Below are positions 30,171-37,494 of a stretch of 37,494 nucleotides of DNA, piece after piece; positions within the stretch are counted from its first letter, which is position 1; each line of letters opens with the position of its first letter. The DNA lies in assembly GCF_003865365.1 (NCBI RefSeq), contig NZ_RQVR01000021.1, positions 1 through 37,494 on the forward strand, written 5' to 3'. Below the pieces are notes generated by a model that was not told the origin of the DNA, did no database searches, and was given only the letters and a program-made list of their open reading frames with translations. Both the position numbers and the translations under genes were made by a program. Origin of the DNA: Flavobacterium macacae (GTDB lineage Bacteria; Bacteroidota; Bacteroidia; Flavobacteriales; Flavobacteriaceae).

Positions 30171-32147
30171 CTATTGTATTACAATCTTTTTGACTGTCGT
30201 TTTACCTTCTGAATATATTTTTCCAATATAAATTCCTGAAGCCAAATTTAAAGGAATTGAGGTCGTTCCGTTGAACTCAGTAACTATCATTTTTTGTCCT
30301 GAAACCGAGTATATTTCTAGTGTAGCATTTGCATTTATTCCTGCAATAGTAATTGAATTTCTTGCCGGATTTGGATACAAAACCAATTTCAATTCATTGT
30401 GATTTTCATTAGAAAGCGTGAAGGTTTGACCTGCATTGGCTCCCCAAATATAACTTGCCAATTCTGGATAATCAATGAACGGATTTCTGTTCCTTTGCCA
30501 CGTTTGGATGTAATTATTTCGGTTCATTTCAAAATCATCCGCAGGATCTGTTGTATTCCATTGAAGTAGCGTTTCTAAATCACCTAACTGTCCCATTGTC
30601 GAATCCGCAGGATTTCCGTTGACAACCTCCAAACCATTGTATCTTACTGCCATGTAAAAAACGGCACGAGCCACATCCCCTTTCCAGCTTCCTTGATTTC
30701 CTGAGAAACCATTATAATCCGTCAATCCAAAATCTCTATTGTTTCTCGAACTATTTTCTGGTCCATCTTCAGCTCTCAAATGATGCGCATCAGCATGACC
30801 ATGAGCCAAACTATCTGCGCTGGAATAAACCCACATATCAAAGCCATCGGCAGTACTCGAAGTGCCTCCAGCATAGCCGCCTCTTGACTGCGGATAAATG
30901 TGTTCCCGATTCCATCTCCCTGTACTACTACTCTCTTCTAATTGGTATAAAAATTTGGCACGATTCACTTCTTTATACATCAACCAAACTTCATTGCTAT
31001 TTAAAGGATTTTGATCTGCTTTCTTTAAAATTTCAACACTATCACCATAATTATGAGACCTTACCACTGCTGGATTTGCAATAATATCTTGCAAGGCTTG
31101 CTTCAATTGAACACCTGATTTTCCGTTTAAGGAATCATAATAACCGGCAGGAATTGTATTGGCAACAATTCCATACGTAGGATTTAAAGGAGTTCCCCAA
31201 GGAGCAACTGTAAAATCATTATCAATTACCCGGACTTCCACATCATCATTCATTCTAATAAAACCAAAAGGGAGTGTTCCAAATTTTATTTTGACCAGTT
31301 CATCTCCTTCGTCTAAATTATCATCAACAATTTGAATCGTGGTTGTAAAAGAGGAAGATCCAGCCAGAATTGTAACTGTTGTATTTCCGATAAAATCCGA
31401 GGTATTAAAAGTTTCATTGTTTAAAGAAAAACTAAAAGTCACAGTACTGGCAACAGCAGTCTGCGTGGTAAAAGTAATAGAAAAACTTTGCCCTTCATTA
31501 TATTGTTCTCCTGAAGTGCTGATGGTTACTCCATTAAAAACAACACCGCTACCGTCGTTATTTGCACCAGGAGTTGGAGTTTTCGCTTCGTACGTTCCAT
31601 CAGGTTTTCTTTGGATAGAATTGACTTGTGAAAGTGCCGTTGTGGTTCCTTCTTTAGCATAAGGAGGGTTGCCTAATAAAACCAACAATTCAGACATTTC
31701 ATCGCCAGTATGCGTGCCGTGTCCTAAAGCAGTAACTAAATTTGTCGTTGTGGCAAGAGTTCCTAAGGGAAAATCATCATACGTTCCTTGATAAACAGCC
31801 ACTGCATCAGGACCGTTTTGAATAGCTGCATTTGAAAATATTTTTGCAGGAACTGGAGCTACTCCAATGTTTCCAACTACAACAAGACCATTGATATCTG
31901 TAACCAATCCGTTTAAGCTTGTCGCAAAATAACTCTTGTTACCGGTGCTTGCAGAGGCATTGTTACCGTTGAAGAAGACCATTACATAGCCATCCAGTGA
32001 AAAATTGGGAGTTGCCGTTTTTAATTCCACAAACTCCTTTAAATCAGCACCAGGAGTATCTGAATCAATTTCATTAATTACAATTTGTCCATAAGAAAAG
32101 GAACTCGCCAAAGAAAGGATAAAACCTAAAAAGTATTTTTTTATCAT
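30171..32147 (-). CDS. secreted endonuclease I with lamin-tail, Calx-beta and T9SS domains
   Basis: 658 residues from the ATG at 32147, with a signal peptide (MIKKYFLGFILSLASSFSYG, cleavage before Q21). A longer TTG start overlaps the -7 element and is rejected. Order: lamin-tail-like domain (about 22-190, INEIDSDTPGADLKEFVEL), Calx-beta repeat (about 205-310), endonuclease I catalytic domain (about 320-560) with WNREHIYPQSRGG near 412 and DAHHLRAEDGP-ENSSRNNRDFG near 455-475. The last 75 residues (LYPNPARNSITI ... GKTTVKKIVIQ) are a type IX secretion sorting domain. It should cut extracellular DNA and RNA, perhaps for nutrient phosphate. Confidence 0.93.
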   Translation of the reverse strand: MIKKYFLGFILSLASSFSYGQIVINEIDSDTPGADLKEFVELKTATPNFSLDGYVMVFFNGNNASASTGNKSYFATSLNGLVTDINGLVVVGNIGVAPVPAKIFSNAAIQNGPDAVAVYQGTYDDFPLGTLATTTNLVTALGHGTHTGDEMSELLVLLGNPPYAKEGTTTALSQVNSIQRKPDGTYEAKTPTPGANNDGSGVVFNGVTISTSGEQYNEGQSFSITFTTQTAVASTVTFSFSLNNETFNTSDFIGNTTVTILAGSSSFTTTIQIVDDNLDEGDELVKIKFGTLPFGFIRMNDDVEVRVIDNDFTVAPWGTPLNPTYGIVANTIPAGYYDSLNGKSGVQLKQALQDIIANPAVVRSHNYGDSVEILKKADQNPLNSNEVWLMYKEVNRAKFLYQLEESSSTGRWNREHIYPQSRGGYAGGTSSTADGFDMWVYSSADSLAHGHADAHHLRAEDGPENSSRNNRDFGLTDYNGFSGNQGSWKGDVARAVFYMAVRYNGLEVVNGNPADSTMGQLGDLETLLQWNTTDPADDFEMNRNNYIQTWQRNRNPFIDYPELASYIWGANAGQTFTLSNENHNELKLVLYPNPARNSITIAGINANATLEIYSVSGQKMIVTEFNGTTSIPLNLASGIYIGKIYSEGKTTVKKIVIQ

Positions 32148-32162
32148 TAGGGAAATTTTTAC

Positions 32163-32170
32163 CAAAAATA
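32163..32170 (-). promoter_or_regulatory. -7 element of the endonuclease gene
   Basis: TATTTTTG on the minus strand, an exact TAnnTTTG match, 15 bp before the ATG at 32147. It fixes the start choice for this gene. Confidence 0.5.
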
Positions 32171-32234
32171 AACATTAAACCTTGAATAAAAGCAATTTAA
32201 CATTAAGCAAGTGTTAGCTAAAAATTATTATAGC

Positions 32235-32264
32235 AAAAAAAATACCGATATTACATCGGTATTT
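32235..32264 (-). terminator. terminator that includes the stop codon of the acyltransferase gene
   Basis: On the minus strand AAATACCGAT-gtaat-ATCGGTATTT with a T-run of eight. The stop codon (TAA, 32253-32251) is in the loop, so the last sense codons form the stem's left arm. It ends the acyltransferase transcript before the endonuclease promoter. Confidence 0.85.
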
Positions 32265-33150
32265 CAGTTTTTTCTTCGCTTTTTTCAGCATATTTCCAGC
32301 GTTTGTGTGTCCAAAGATAATATTCCGGAGCTTCTAGAATTTGCGCTTCCACCATTCTCAAAAACATATCAGTAATTTCATAATTCGGAACCTCTTTTGG
32401 ATTATCAACCATTTCCACAAATGTCGCTTCATAATAACCACGTTTGATCTTTTTTCCTTTCACAAAAATCACATTCATATTCATTCGCTTTGCAATCATC
32501 TCACCACCTGTGTGAACGGGAACTTTAATTCCAAAAAACTCAGCCCAGTGAAATGCTTTTGAAGCTTTTGGAGATTGATCCATCGCAAAACCGTAAACAC
32601 CTTTAATTCCTTTTCTTTCGTTGGAAACAATCACGTTAATCGTTTCTTTGGTATCAATTAAATCGGCATCAAATCGAGAACGAATATCTCTGATTAATTT
32701 ATCAAAATATTTATTTTTCAACTTTTTATAAATCCCAAAACCTTTAAAACTAATATGTTTGTTCATCGAAACCAGCCATTCATAACTGGAATAATGCGCA
32801 CACAAAATAGCAATACTTTTGCCTTGTTTTTCCATATTTTGATACACCCCTAAATTGGTAAATTTAAAACGTGCATACAGTTCTTTATCCGAAATGTTCA
32901 TCGTTTTGATCATTTCAAAAAATCCATCCACAAAATGATGAAAAAATTTCTTTTCAATTAAACGGCGTTCTTCCTGAGATAAATGTGGCAATGCAATCAA
33001 AAGATTTTCACGAACCGTCTTTTTTCTATACCCAATAATTCTGTATATCAATATGTAAGTACAGTCAGAAAAAAAATAAAGTACTCGAAACGGCAACATG
33101 GAAATCAGCCAAAGAATCGGATATAAAATAATAAAAATCAATAATTGCAT
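32251..33150 (-). CDS. lysophospholipid / lipid A-type acyltransferase
   Basis: 299 residues from ATG 33150 (MQLLIFIILYPILWLISMLP); a frame extended upstream would cross the divergent promoter region. An N-terminal membrane helix is followed by the LPLAT fold. The HX4E acyltransfer motif is H119...E124 (AHYSSYEW), as in LpxL/HtrB-like enzymes. It probably moves an acyl chain to lipid A or a related lipid at the inner membrane. The gene is divergent from the rhomboid gene with 102 bp between the starts. A TATATTTG element (33167-33174) lies 17 bp upstream. Confidence 0.87.
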   Translation of the reverse strand: MQLLIFIILYPILWLISMLPFRVLYFFSDCTYILIYRIIGYRKKTVRENLLIALPHLSQEERRLIEKKFFHHFVDGFFEMIKTMNISDKELYARFKFTNLGVYQNMEKQGKSIAILCAHYSSYEWLVSMNKHISFKGFGIYKKLKNKYFDKLIRDIRSRFDADLIDTKETINVIVSNERKGIKGVYGFAMDQSPKASKAFHWAEFFGIKVPVHTGGEMIAKRMNMNVIFVKGKKIKRGYYEATFVEMVDNPKEVPNYEITDMFLRMVEAQILEAPEYYLWTHKRWKYAEKSEEKTEIPM

Positions 33151-33166
33151 TCGGAAGGTGTTTTTG

Positions 33167-33235
33167 CAAATATAAGCATTACGCACAATATTAATACAAC
33201 ACTTACAAAGGATACAAAAACTGTTCGTATTTTTG
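33167..33235. promoter_or_regulatory. divergent promoters: acyltransferase and rhomboid
   Basis: Minus strand TATATTTG at 33167-33174 serves the acyltransferase; plus strand TATTTTTG at 33228-33235 serves the rhomboid gene (ATG 33253). Both match TAnnTTTG exactly and lie 17 bp from their start codons. Confidence 0.5.
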
Positions 33236-33252
33236 CCCTCAAAATTAATTTT

Positions 33253-33876
33253 ATGGATATTTCGCTCATTGCTATCATCGCCATCAACTGTCTGGTCAGC
33301 TTTAAAGGCTTCAACGACAAGCTTTTTTTCAGAAAATATGAATTTCACGTCGGAAGCATTCGTGCCGGGGAACAAATCAGAATGTTTACTTCCGCATTTT
33401 TGCACGTTGACATTGCCCATTTAGCCTTTAATATGTTGACCTTGTATCTTTTTGCACCTTATGTCATTATGAATTTAGGAATCCTTCCTTTCCTTATCAT
33501 TTATATCGGAAGTCTTGCTTTTGGCAACCTTCTCACTATGTTTTTCCACAAAAATGATTATAATTATCGAGCCGTCGGCGCTTCTGGAGCCGTAATAGGA
33601 ATCGTGTATGCCGGAATTTTATTGGAACCACGAATTGAAATTTATTTTATGCCCGGTTACGTTTTCGGAATCCTTTATCTATTGTATTCGATCTACGGAA
33701 TGCGCAACAAAAGCGACAACATCGGCCATACCGCACATTTTGGAGGCGCAATCGGCGGTTATGCGATTACCATTTCTCAGGTTCCGTCATTGGTCACTGA
33801 AAACACCTTTACTGTAATTTTGTTAGCCGTTCCCATCATCATTTTATTTATCATGGCAAAATTAGGCAAGCTTTAA
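33253..33876 (+). CDS. rhomboid family intramembrane serine protease
   Basis: 207 residues from ATG 33253, six membrane helices. Catalytic serine S111 in GASGAVIG and histidine H162 in GHTAHFGG; the helix 2 motif is H56-x3-N60 (HLAFN). It cleaves transmembrane segments of unknown substrates. The longer frame from 33145 crosses the promoter and is unlikely. No evident operon partner; it is divergent from the acyltransferase. The 195 bp after it carry no gene. Confidence 0.9.
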   Translation: MDISLIAIIAINCLVSFKGFNDKLFFRKYEFHVGSIRAGEQIRMFTSAFLHVDIAHLAFNMLTLYLFAPYVIMNLGILPFLIIYIGSLAFGNLLTMFFHKNDYNYRAVGASGAVIGIVYAGILLEPRIEIYFMPGYVFGILYLLYSIYGMRNKSDNIGHTAHFGGAIGGYAITISQVPSLVTENTFTVILLAVPIIILFIMAKLGKL

Positions 33877-34025
33877 AATGATTTTGAACGAATGTCCAGT
33901 ACTTTTTTGCCGTCCGTTTTCCTGCTGGATTCACTATCTTTTGTACTGAACCCCAGCACAAAAGGATAGTTACAGCCATCAGGGTTAGCCTAAAAGCCAT
34001 TTTAATAGCGGTCAACTTTCAAACA

Positions 34026-34041
34026 TTGGCACGCAATTTGA
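34026..34041 (+). promoter_or_regulatory. possible sigma-54-type promoter of the SIMPL gene
   Basis: TTGGCACGCAATTTGA has the -24 block TTGGCACG and a -12 block TTTG, close to consensus YTGGCACGnnnnTTGCW with GA in place of the GC. It lies 31 bp before the ATG at 34072. The missing C at -12 is a weak point. No enhancer-binding protein gene is nearby. Confidence 0.35.
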
Positions 34042-34071
34042 AAAACGTATTAAAAATAAATACAAAACACT

Positions 34072-34764
34072 ATGAAAAAGACAGTTTTAGTTTTAATGGC
34101 AGTCGTTATGACAACATTATCAAATGCACAAGAAATCAAACAGGTTCCGCAAATCAGCGTTTCGGGGGAAGGAAAAATAAAAGTAACGCCAGATTATGCC
34201 ATCATTTCCATTGGTGTTGAAAACACCGGAAACGATGCTGCAGAAGTTAAAAAGAAAAATGACCAAACCGTTGATGCGGTCATCAAATACTTAAAAGGAT
34301 TGAAAATTGCAGCCGCAGATTACCAGACAAAACAGGTATACCTGCACAAAAATTATGATTACAACAAGAAGAAGACTTCTTTTATAGCTTCACAGCAAAT
34401 TTCAGTAACCCTGAGAGATTTGACAAAATACGACACCATGATGATGGGTCTTGTTGATACCGGAATCAATAACATTCAAGGTGTGGAATTTAAAGCTACA
34501 AAATTGGCACAATATGAGTCAGACGCCCGAAAAGCGGCTGTGGTTAATGCAAAAGCCAAAGCAACAGATTATGCAGTGGCTTTGAACCAAAAGATCGGGA
34601 AAGCAATTTTAGTTTCAGATAATTCTCAAACCAACTTTCCACAGCCAAGAATGTACGCCATGGCTTCAATGAAAGAAAGCGCAGATGGAATGCCGCAAGA
34701 AACATTGGCGATCGGAGAGATTGAAATCACATCAAACGTTTCCATCAGTTTTGTCTTAGAATAA
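34072..34764 (+). CDS. SIMPL (DUF541) domain periplasmic protein
   Basis: 230 residues with a signal peptide (MKKTVLVLMAVVMTTLSNA, then QEIKQ). The body has ISVSGEGKIKVTPDYAIISI, the start of DUF541, and the family pattern through KAKATDYAVALNQKIGKAIL. SIMPL proteins have been described as protective in oxidative stress and as binding partners in IRAK signalling in animals; in bacteria the role is not clear. It is a single-gene unit with its own terminator. Confidence 0.85.
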   Translation: MKKTVLVLMAVVMTTLSNAQEIKQVPQISVSGEGKIKVTPDYAIISIGVENTGNDAAEVKKKNDQTVDAVIKYLKGLKIAAADYQTKQVYLHKNYDYNKKKTSFIASQQISVTLRDLTKYDTMMMGLVDTGINNIQGVEFKATKLAQYESDARKAAVVNAKAKATDYAVALNQKIGKAILVSDNSQTNFPQPRMYAMASMKESADGMPQETLAIGEIEITSNVSISFVLE

Positions 34765-34779
34765 AAAAACTTAAATAAA

Positions 34780-34816
34780 AAAAAAGAGTTGCAATTAAAA
34801 ATGCAACTCTTTTTTT
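34780..34816. terminator. bidirectional terminator between the SIMPL and dehydrogenase genes
   Basis: AAAGAGTTGCA and TGCAACTCTTT form an 11-bp stem with an 8-base loop. A-run on the left and T-run on the right let it work on both strands; the two flanking genes are convergent. Confidence 0.88.
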
Positions 34817-34819
34817 GTT

Positions 34820-35536
34820 TTATGGATTAGTCGACCATAAAGAAGCTGATTTTAACATTGCTCTTCGGTTTAATTTTAATTGCGCTACTACCAATTCTGC
34901 AAAATCTTCTGCTTGCAAAACTTTGTCCGGATTACCGTCAGTCAAGTTTAAAGATAATGACATGTCTGTGGCAATGGTGCTTGGCGTCAATGTTGAAACA
35001 CGGATATTGTGCTTTCTTACTTCCATCATCAAAGCTTCGGAAAAACCTACCACTGCAAATTTTGAGGCAGTATACGCTGTGGTATTTGCGTTGCCACGAA
35101 GACCAGCAGTAGAAGCCACGTTGATAATATCTCCTGTATTTCTTTCTACCATTTTCGGCAATACTTCATGCGTCACATTGTAAATTCCCATGACATTTAC
35201 ATTCAAAATTTCTTGCCATCTCACCGGATCCATTTCAAGGAAACTTCCAAATGTAGCTGTTCCCGCATTATTAATTAAAATATCAATGTGTCCAAAGGCT
35301 TCCGTTATATAAGAAATTCCTCTTTTCACATCCTCTAAATTAGTTACGTCAAAAACAGAATGAATTGCTTTCACGCCAAATGCTTGCAACGCTGCCACTG
35401 TCTCTAAAAGAACATCTTCATTTCTCCCAGTGATGGCAACATCAACGCCTTCAGCAGCTAAAGCCAATGCTGTTGCTTTGCCCAGACCTCTGCCTCCTCC
35501 TGTAATTAATGCTTTTCTTCCTTGTAATTGTTCCAT
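34820..35536 (-). CDS. short-chain dehydrogenase, 3-oxoacyl-ACP reductase-like
   Basis: 238 residues with the SDR fold: TGGGRGLG at 12-19, NNAG at 89-92, catalytic S142, Y155 and K159 (YTASK). The overall length and the NADP-type GRN at 38-40 fit the FabG-like classical group. The substrate is not predictable from the sequence; it need not be fatty acid synthesis since no fab genes are near. Promoter element TAAATTTG at 35565-35572. Confidence 0.88.
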   Translation of the reverse strand: MEQLQGRKALITGGGRGLGKATALALAAEGVDVAITGRNEDVLLETVAALQAFGVKAIHSVFDVTNLEDVKRGISYITEAFGHIDILINNAGTATFGSFLEMDPVRWQEILNVNVMGIYNVTHEVLPKMVERNTGDIINVASTAGLRGNANTTAYTASKFAVVGFSEALMMEVRKHNIRVSTLTPSTIATDMSLSLNLTDGNPDKVLQAEDFAELVVAQLKLNRRAMLKSASLWSTNP

Positions 35537-35564
35537 GATTTTTATATTGAGAAATATTTGCTTG

Positions 35565-35572
35565 CAAATTTA
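35565..35572 (-). promoter_or_regulatory. -7 element of the short-chain dehydrogenase
   Basis: On the minus strand TAAATTTG, an exact TAnnTTTG match, 29 bp before the ATG at 35536. Confidence 0.45.
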
Positions 35573-35681
35573 CGTATTACGTCTGCTTTTGGATTTAAAT
35601 TTTACCTAAATTTTTATCAGATAAGTTTTAATTTTTTTTTTCATTATTTATATGAAAATAATTATTAAATTTAGGTTCCCA

Positions 35682-36065
35682 ATGTCTAATACAATACCTA
35701 GAACTCATCAAGATGTAATTCTTCAAGCTGAAATAGAATTACTTAAAGCGTTGACCAACAATGATAAGGAATTGCTCGAAAAAGTAATTCACGAGGATAT
35801 TGTGTACACAAACGAAAACGGAGAAACTTTCATTGGAAGGAATAAACTTCAAATTAACGATATGAAAGTCATGAATATTACTTTTCTTGAAATTTTAGAA
35901 AGAGAAATAAATATTTTTAATAACGTGGCTATCGTGAATACATTAGAAAAAAGAGATGGCACTTTTCTGGGTATCGCATTTAAGGCAAATTATCGCGTTA
36001 CCAGAACTTGGAAATTCTACGGAAAAAGATGGCTTTTAATAGCAGCCAGCACCGTTTTAATTTAG
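35682..36065 (+). CDS. NTF2-like / DUF4440 protein
   Basis: 127 residues from ATG 35682 (MSNTIPRTHQDVILQAEIEL); an in-frame ATG at 35652 is possible but the leader there is AT-rich and non-coding-like. The pattern E-x-x-L-L-x-A (residues 17-23), H-E-D-I-V-Y-T-N, then TRTWKFYGKRWLLIAAS is that of the SnoaL/DUF4440 fold, a cone-shaped pocket protein. Ligand or reaction unknown. Transcribed away from the dehydrogenase. Confidence 0.75.
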   Translation: MSNTIPRTHQDVILQAEIELLKALTNNDKELLEKVIHEDIVYTNENGETFIGRNKLQINDMKVMNITFLEILEREINIFNNVAIVNTLEKRDGTFLGIAFKANYRVTRTWKFYGKRWLLIAASTVLI

Positions 36066-36191
36066 TTCTTATTTTCAAATTACTTCATGCAATTTTCGTA
36101 GGCCGACCAAAATCATCACTGCTGTTATTTTAAATCTCTACAGATTCGTTTATTTTTTCTAAATTTATTGTGCAATCAAAAATAGTTAAAA

Positions 36192-36395
36192 ATGACATCA
36201 CACGAAATCGATTACCAGATTTTTGGAGAAGAAATGCAATATGTTGAAATTGAATTGGATCCGCAGGAAGCTGTTGTGGCTGAAGCAGGAAGTTTTATGA
36301 TGATGGACAACGGCATTACAATGGATACTATTTTCGGCGACGGTTCGAATCAAACCCAAGGCGTAATGGGAAAATTATTTTCTGCCGGAAAACGT
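36192..36395 (+). pseudogene. AIM24 family protein, cut by an insertion element
   Basis: The first 68 residues, MTSHEIDYQIFGEEMQYVEI and onwards with AEAGSFMMMDNGITM and GVMGKLFSAGKR, are typical of the AIM24/TIGR00266 family, which normally has about 220-270 residues. After GKR (base 36395) the sequence no longer follows the family and enters the insertion element. The frame runs on for 22 foreign codons to a stop at 36461. The rest of the gene, if still there, lies beyond the window. Confidence 0.8.
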
Positions 36396-37494
36396 CAGGC
36401 TGTGAAAAAACTCCATTTCATTTCCATTTTGCAAGGATTTGCTGTTCCCAGACTTTCATGAATACCTTTTTAGCGATGCTGTTTTTTAGTTTGCGAATAC
36501 AAATTGATTTCCAAAAGAGCTTGAAAAAAGCTTAAAACACGTCCATTTTAGAAAAAGCCAGACTTTGGCCTTGTAAGGTGATTTCCAGATCTTGAGTCTG
36601 GCAATCAGATCAGGCACGCCCCGAATATTTACCGCGCGCTTGATGTTGTAGACCAGCATAATCAGGCTGTGTTCTCCATTTACTTTTTGCAGACCCGTCA
36701 AGTTGGTGTGGTTATAGCCCCACTGGCGCTTTATGGTACCAAAAATGTGTTCATTGATCTCTTGTCTAGTTCGGTACAATTGCGGGTTTTCTTGATAGCG
36801 TTTATTGTTTTCTTCAACGGCATCCCCATATTCGCTTCGGTCTATTTACTCATTCGTTTTATTTGTTTTTAAAGGTATTCGTGATTCGCTTCGCTTAATT
36901 CCCTTCCTGCTGATCTACTGGTGCATAAATGTTTGACGGGACATTCCTTGCAGGCTGGTGTTCGGTATTTTTTAAATTGATAGCCACTTTGCTCGGTTCT
37001 ACCACTTTTCTTGTGCCATCTTCCCGTGGTTTTTAAAGTTTCACCTTTGGGACATATATAGGTATCATCAGATTTATTGTATTGAAATTGAGCGACCAAA
37101 TATTCGGGTTGTGTAGCACTTTCTTTGCTTCTTCCTGGCGTGGGATGGGCAACAATGGTGGTGATATTATTTTTTTTGCATTGGTCGATTTCGCGTCCAT
37201 TGTGGTAGCCTTTATCTACTAAAACGGTCAGGGTTTCGACTTGCAAATTCTCTTTGGCTTCCAAAGCAATCGCTCCTAAGGCATTTAAATCGTTCCGATT
37301 GATGGTGTGGGTAGCTATAACTAAATTATGTTTATTGTCCACCGCTGCTTGAATGTTGTAACTCACTTCTACCACAACTCCTTGTACCAAAAGGGCTCGT
37401 GCATCTTGATCAGTGGTACTAATCTGGGGTTTCCGCTCTCCTTTAGTTTTTCAGCCAATAGTTCATAGTTGATCCTATTGGTTTTCAACCGCTC
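36396..37494 (-). mobile_element. IS1182-family insertion element, incomplete at the window edge
   Basis: It starts close to 36396, where the AIM24 reading frame loses its similarity, and runs to the last base. About 90 bp of non-coding left end is followed by the 3' end of a transposase gene on the minus strand. The terminal inverted repeat and target duplication cannot be confirmed because the other end is outside. Confidence 0.75.
36486..37494 (-). pseudogene. IS1182-family transposase, 5' end missing, internally disrupted
   Basis: The frame is open from the window end (ERLKTNRINYELLAEKTKGE) through QISTTDQDARALLVQG, VVVEVSYNIQAAVDNKHNLV (a DDE-type core segment), a zinc-ribbon-like cysteine region (YICPKG, CKECPVKHLC) and GREL, then stops at 36869. 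The C-terminal part resumes in another frame before 36840 as RSEYGDAVEENNKRY, then QEINEHIFGTIKRQWGYNHT, and ends at 36486. Between them are about 54 bp bounded by a 10-bp direct repeat (attcgcttcg at 36830 and 36884). Intact family members read GR.i.RSE without this stretch. So the gene has a small insertion or duplication with loss of frame, and is probably dead. Confidence 0.8.

Noticed and set aside
33151..33420. N-terminal extensions of the acyltransferase and of the rhomboid protein across the divergent spacer
   Set aside because: Both would overlap each other's promoter and the added residues do not resemble either family.
1..37494. CRISPR arrays, tRNA or rRNA genes, prophage genes
   Set aside because: I looked for regular repeats, cloverleaf-like T-arms and phage structural genes and saw none.

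Overview
The window looks like chromosome from a member of the Flavobacteriaceae (Flavobacterium-like Bacteroidota). Evidence is the fused CcoNO cytochrome oxidase with a one-heme CcoP, a type IX secretion C-terminal domain on a secreted nuclease, Bacteroidota-type -7 elements (TAnnTTTG) in front of many genes, weak Shine-Dalgarno signals and an AT-rich background.

Layout. (1) 1-1889: a degraded left edge with a small membrane ORF, a relic of an IS1182-like transposase, a frameshifted DUF7010-type membrane protein gene and about 800 bp without genes. (2) 1890-11456: a stress-type block with a Zn-dependent (formaldehyde-type) dehydrogenase, a large KatE-type catalase, a tiny hydrophilic protein, small membrane proteins, a superfamily 2 helicase, an FAD/NAD(P) protein and a DUF421 protein. 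The dehydrogenase and catalase genes are visibly richer in G/C than the rest, which suggests transfer. (3) 11848-24884: the microaerobic respiration block, with an FNR/CRP-type regulator divergent from ccoI, then ccoS, ccoNO, ccoQ, ccoP, ccoG, fixH/ccoH and a TauE/SafE-like membrane protein, and on the other strand hemN and a 604-residue conserved protein of unknown function. (4) 24984-36065: housekeeping and accessory genes: a YchJ-like pair, a HipA-like kinase overlapping a DUF3037 gene, a CHASE/PAS histidine kinase, a secreted endonuclease I with Calx-beta and T9SS domains, a lysophospholipid acyltransferase divergent from a rhomboid protease, a SIMPL protein, a short-chain dehydrogenase and an NTF2-like protein. 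(5) 36192-37494: an AIM24-family gene cut by an IS1182-family element that runs off the window and whose own transposase is broken.

The most striking signal is a 16-bp palindrome, TATGAYAA-TWATCATA-like, found at four places: before ccoI, ccoS, hemN and the 604-residue gene. At all four sites it is followed, after exactly 21 bp, by a -7-like element ending in TTTG, and then by the start codon 16-23 bp later. This puts the palindrome centre near -41, the class II activator position of FNR/CRP proteins. The adjacent regulator has an E-x3-R recognition helix that fits the TGA core of the half-site, and cysteines placed like iron-sulfur ligands of FNR. The first palindrome also lies across the -33 region of the regulator's own promoter, which suggests autorepression. 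The 604-residue protein is therefore predicted to be a low-oxygen-induced member of this regulon; its middle resembles a nitronate-monooxygenase-like TIM barrel and its C-terminal half carries five well-placed cysteines.
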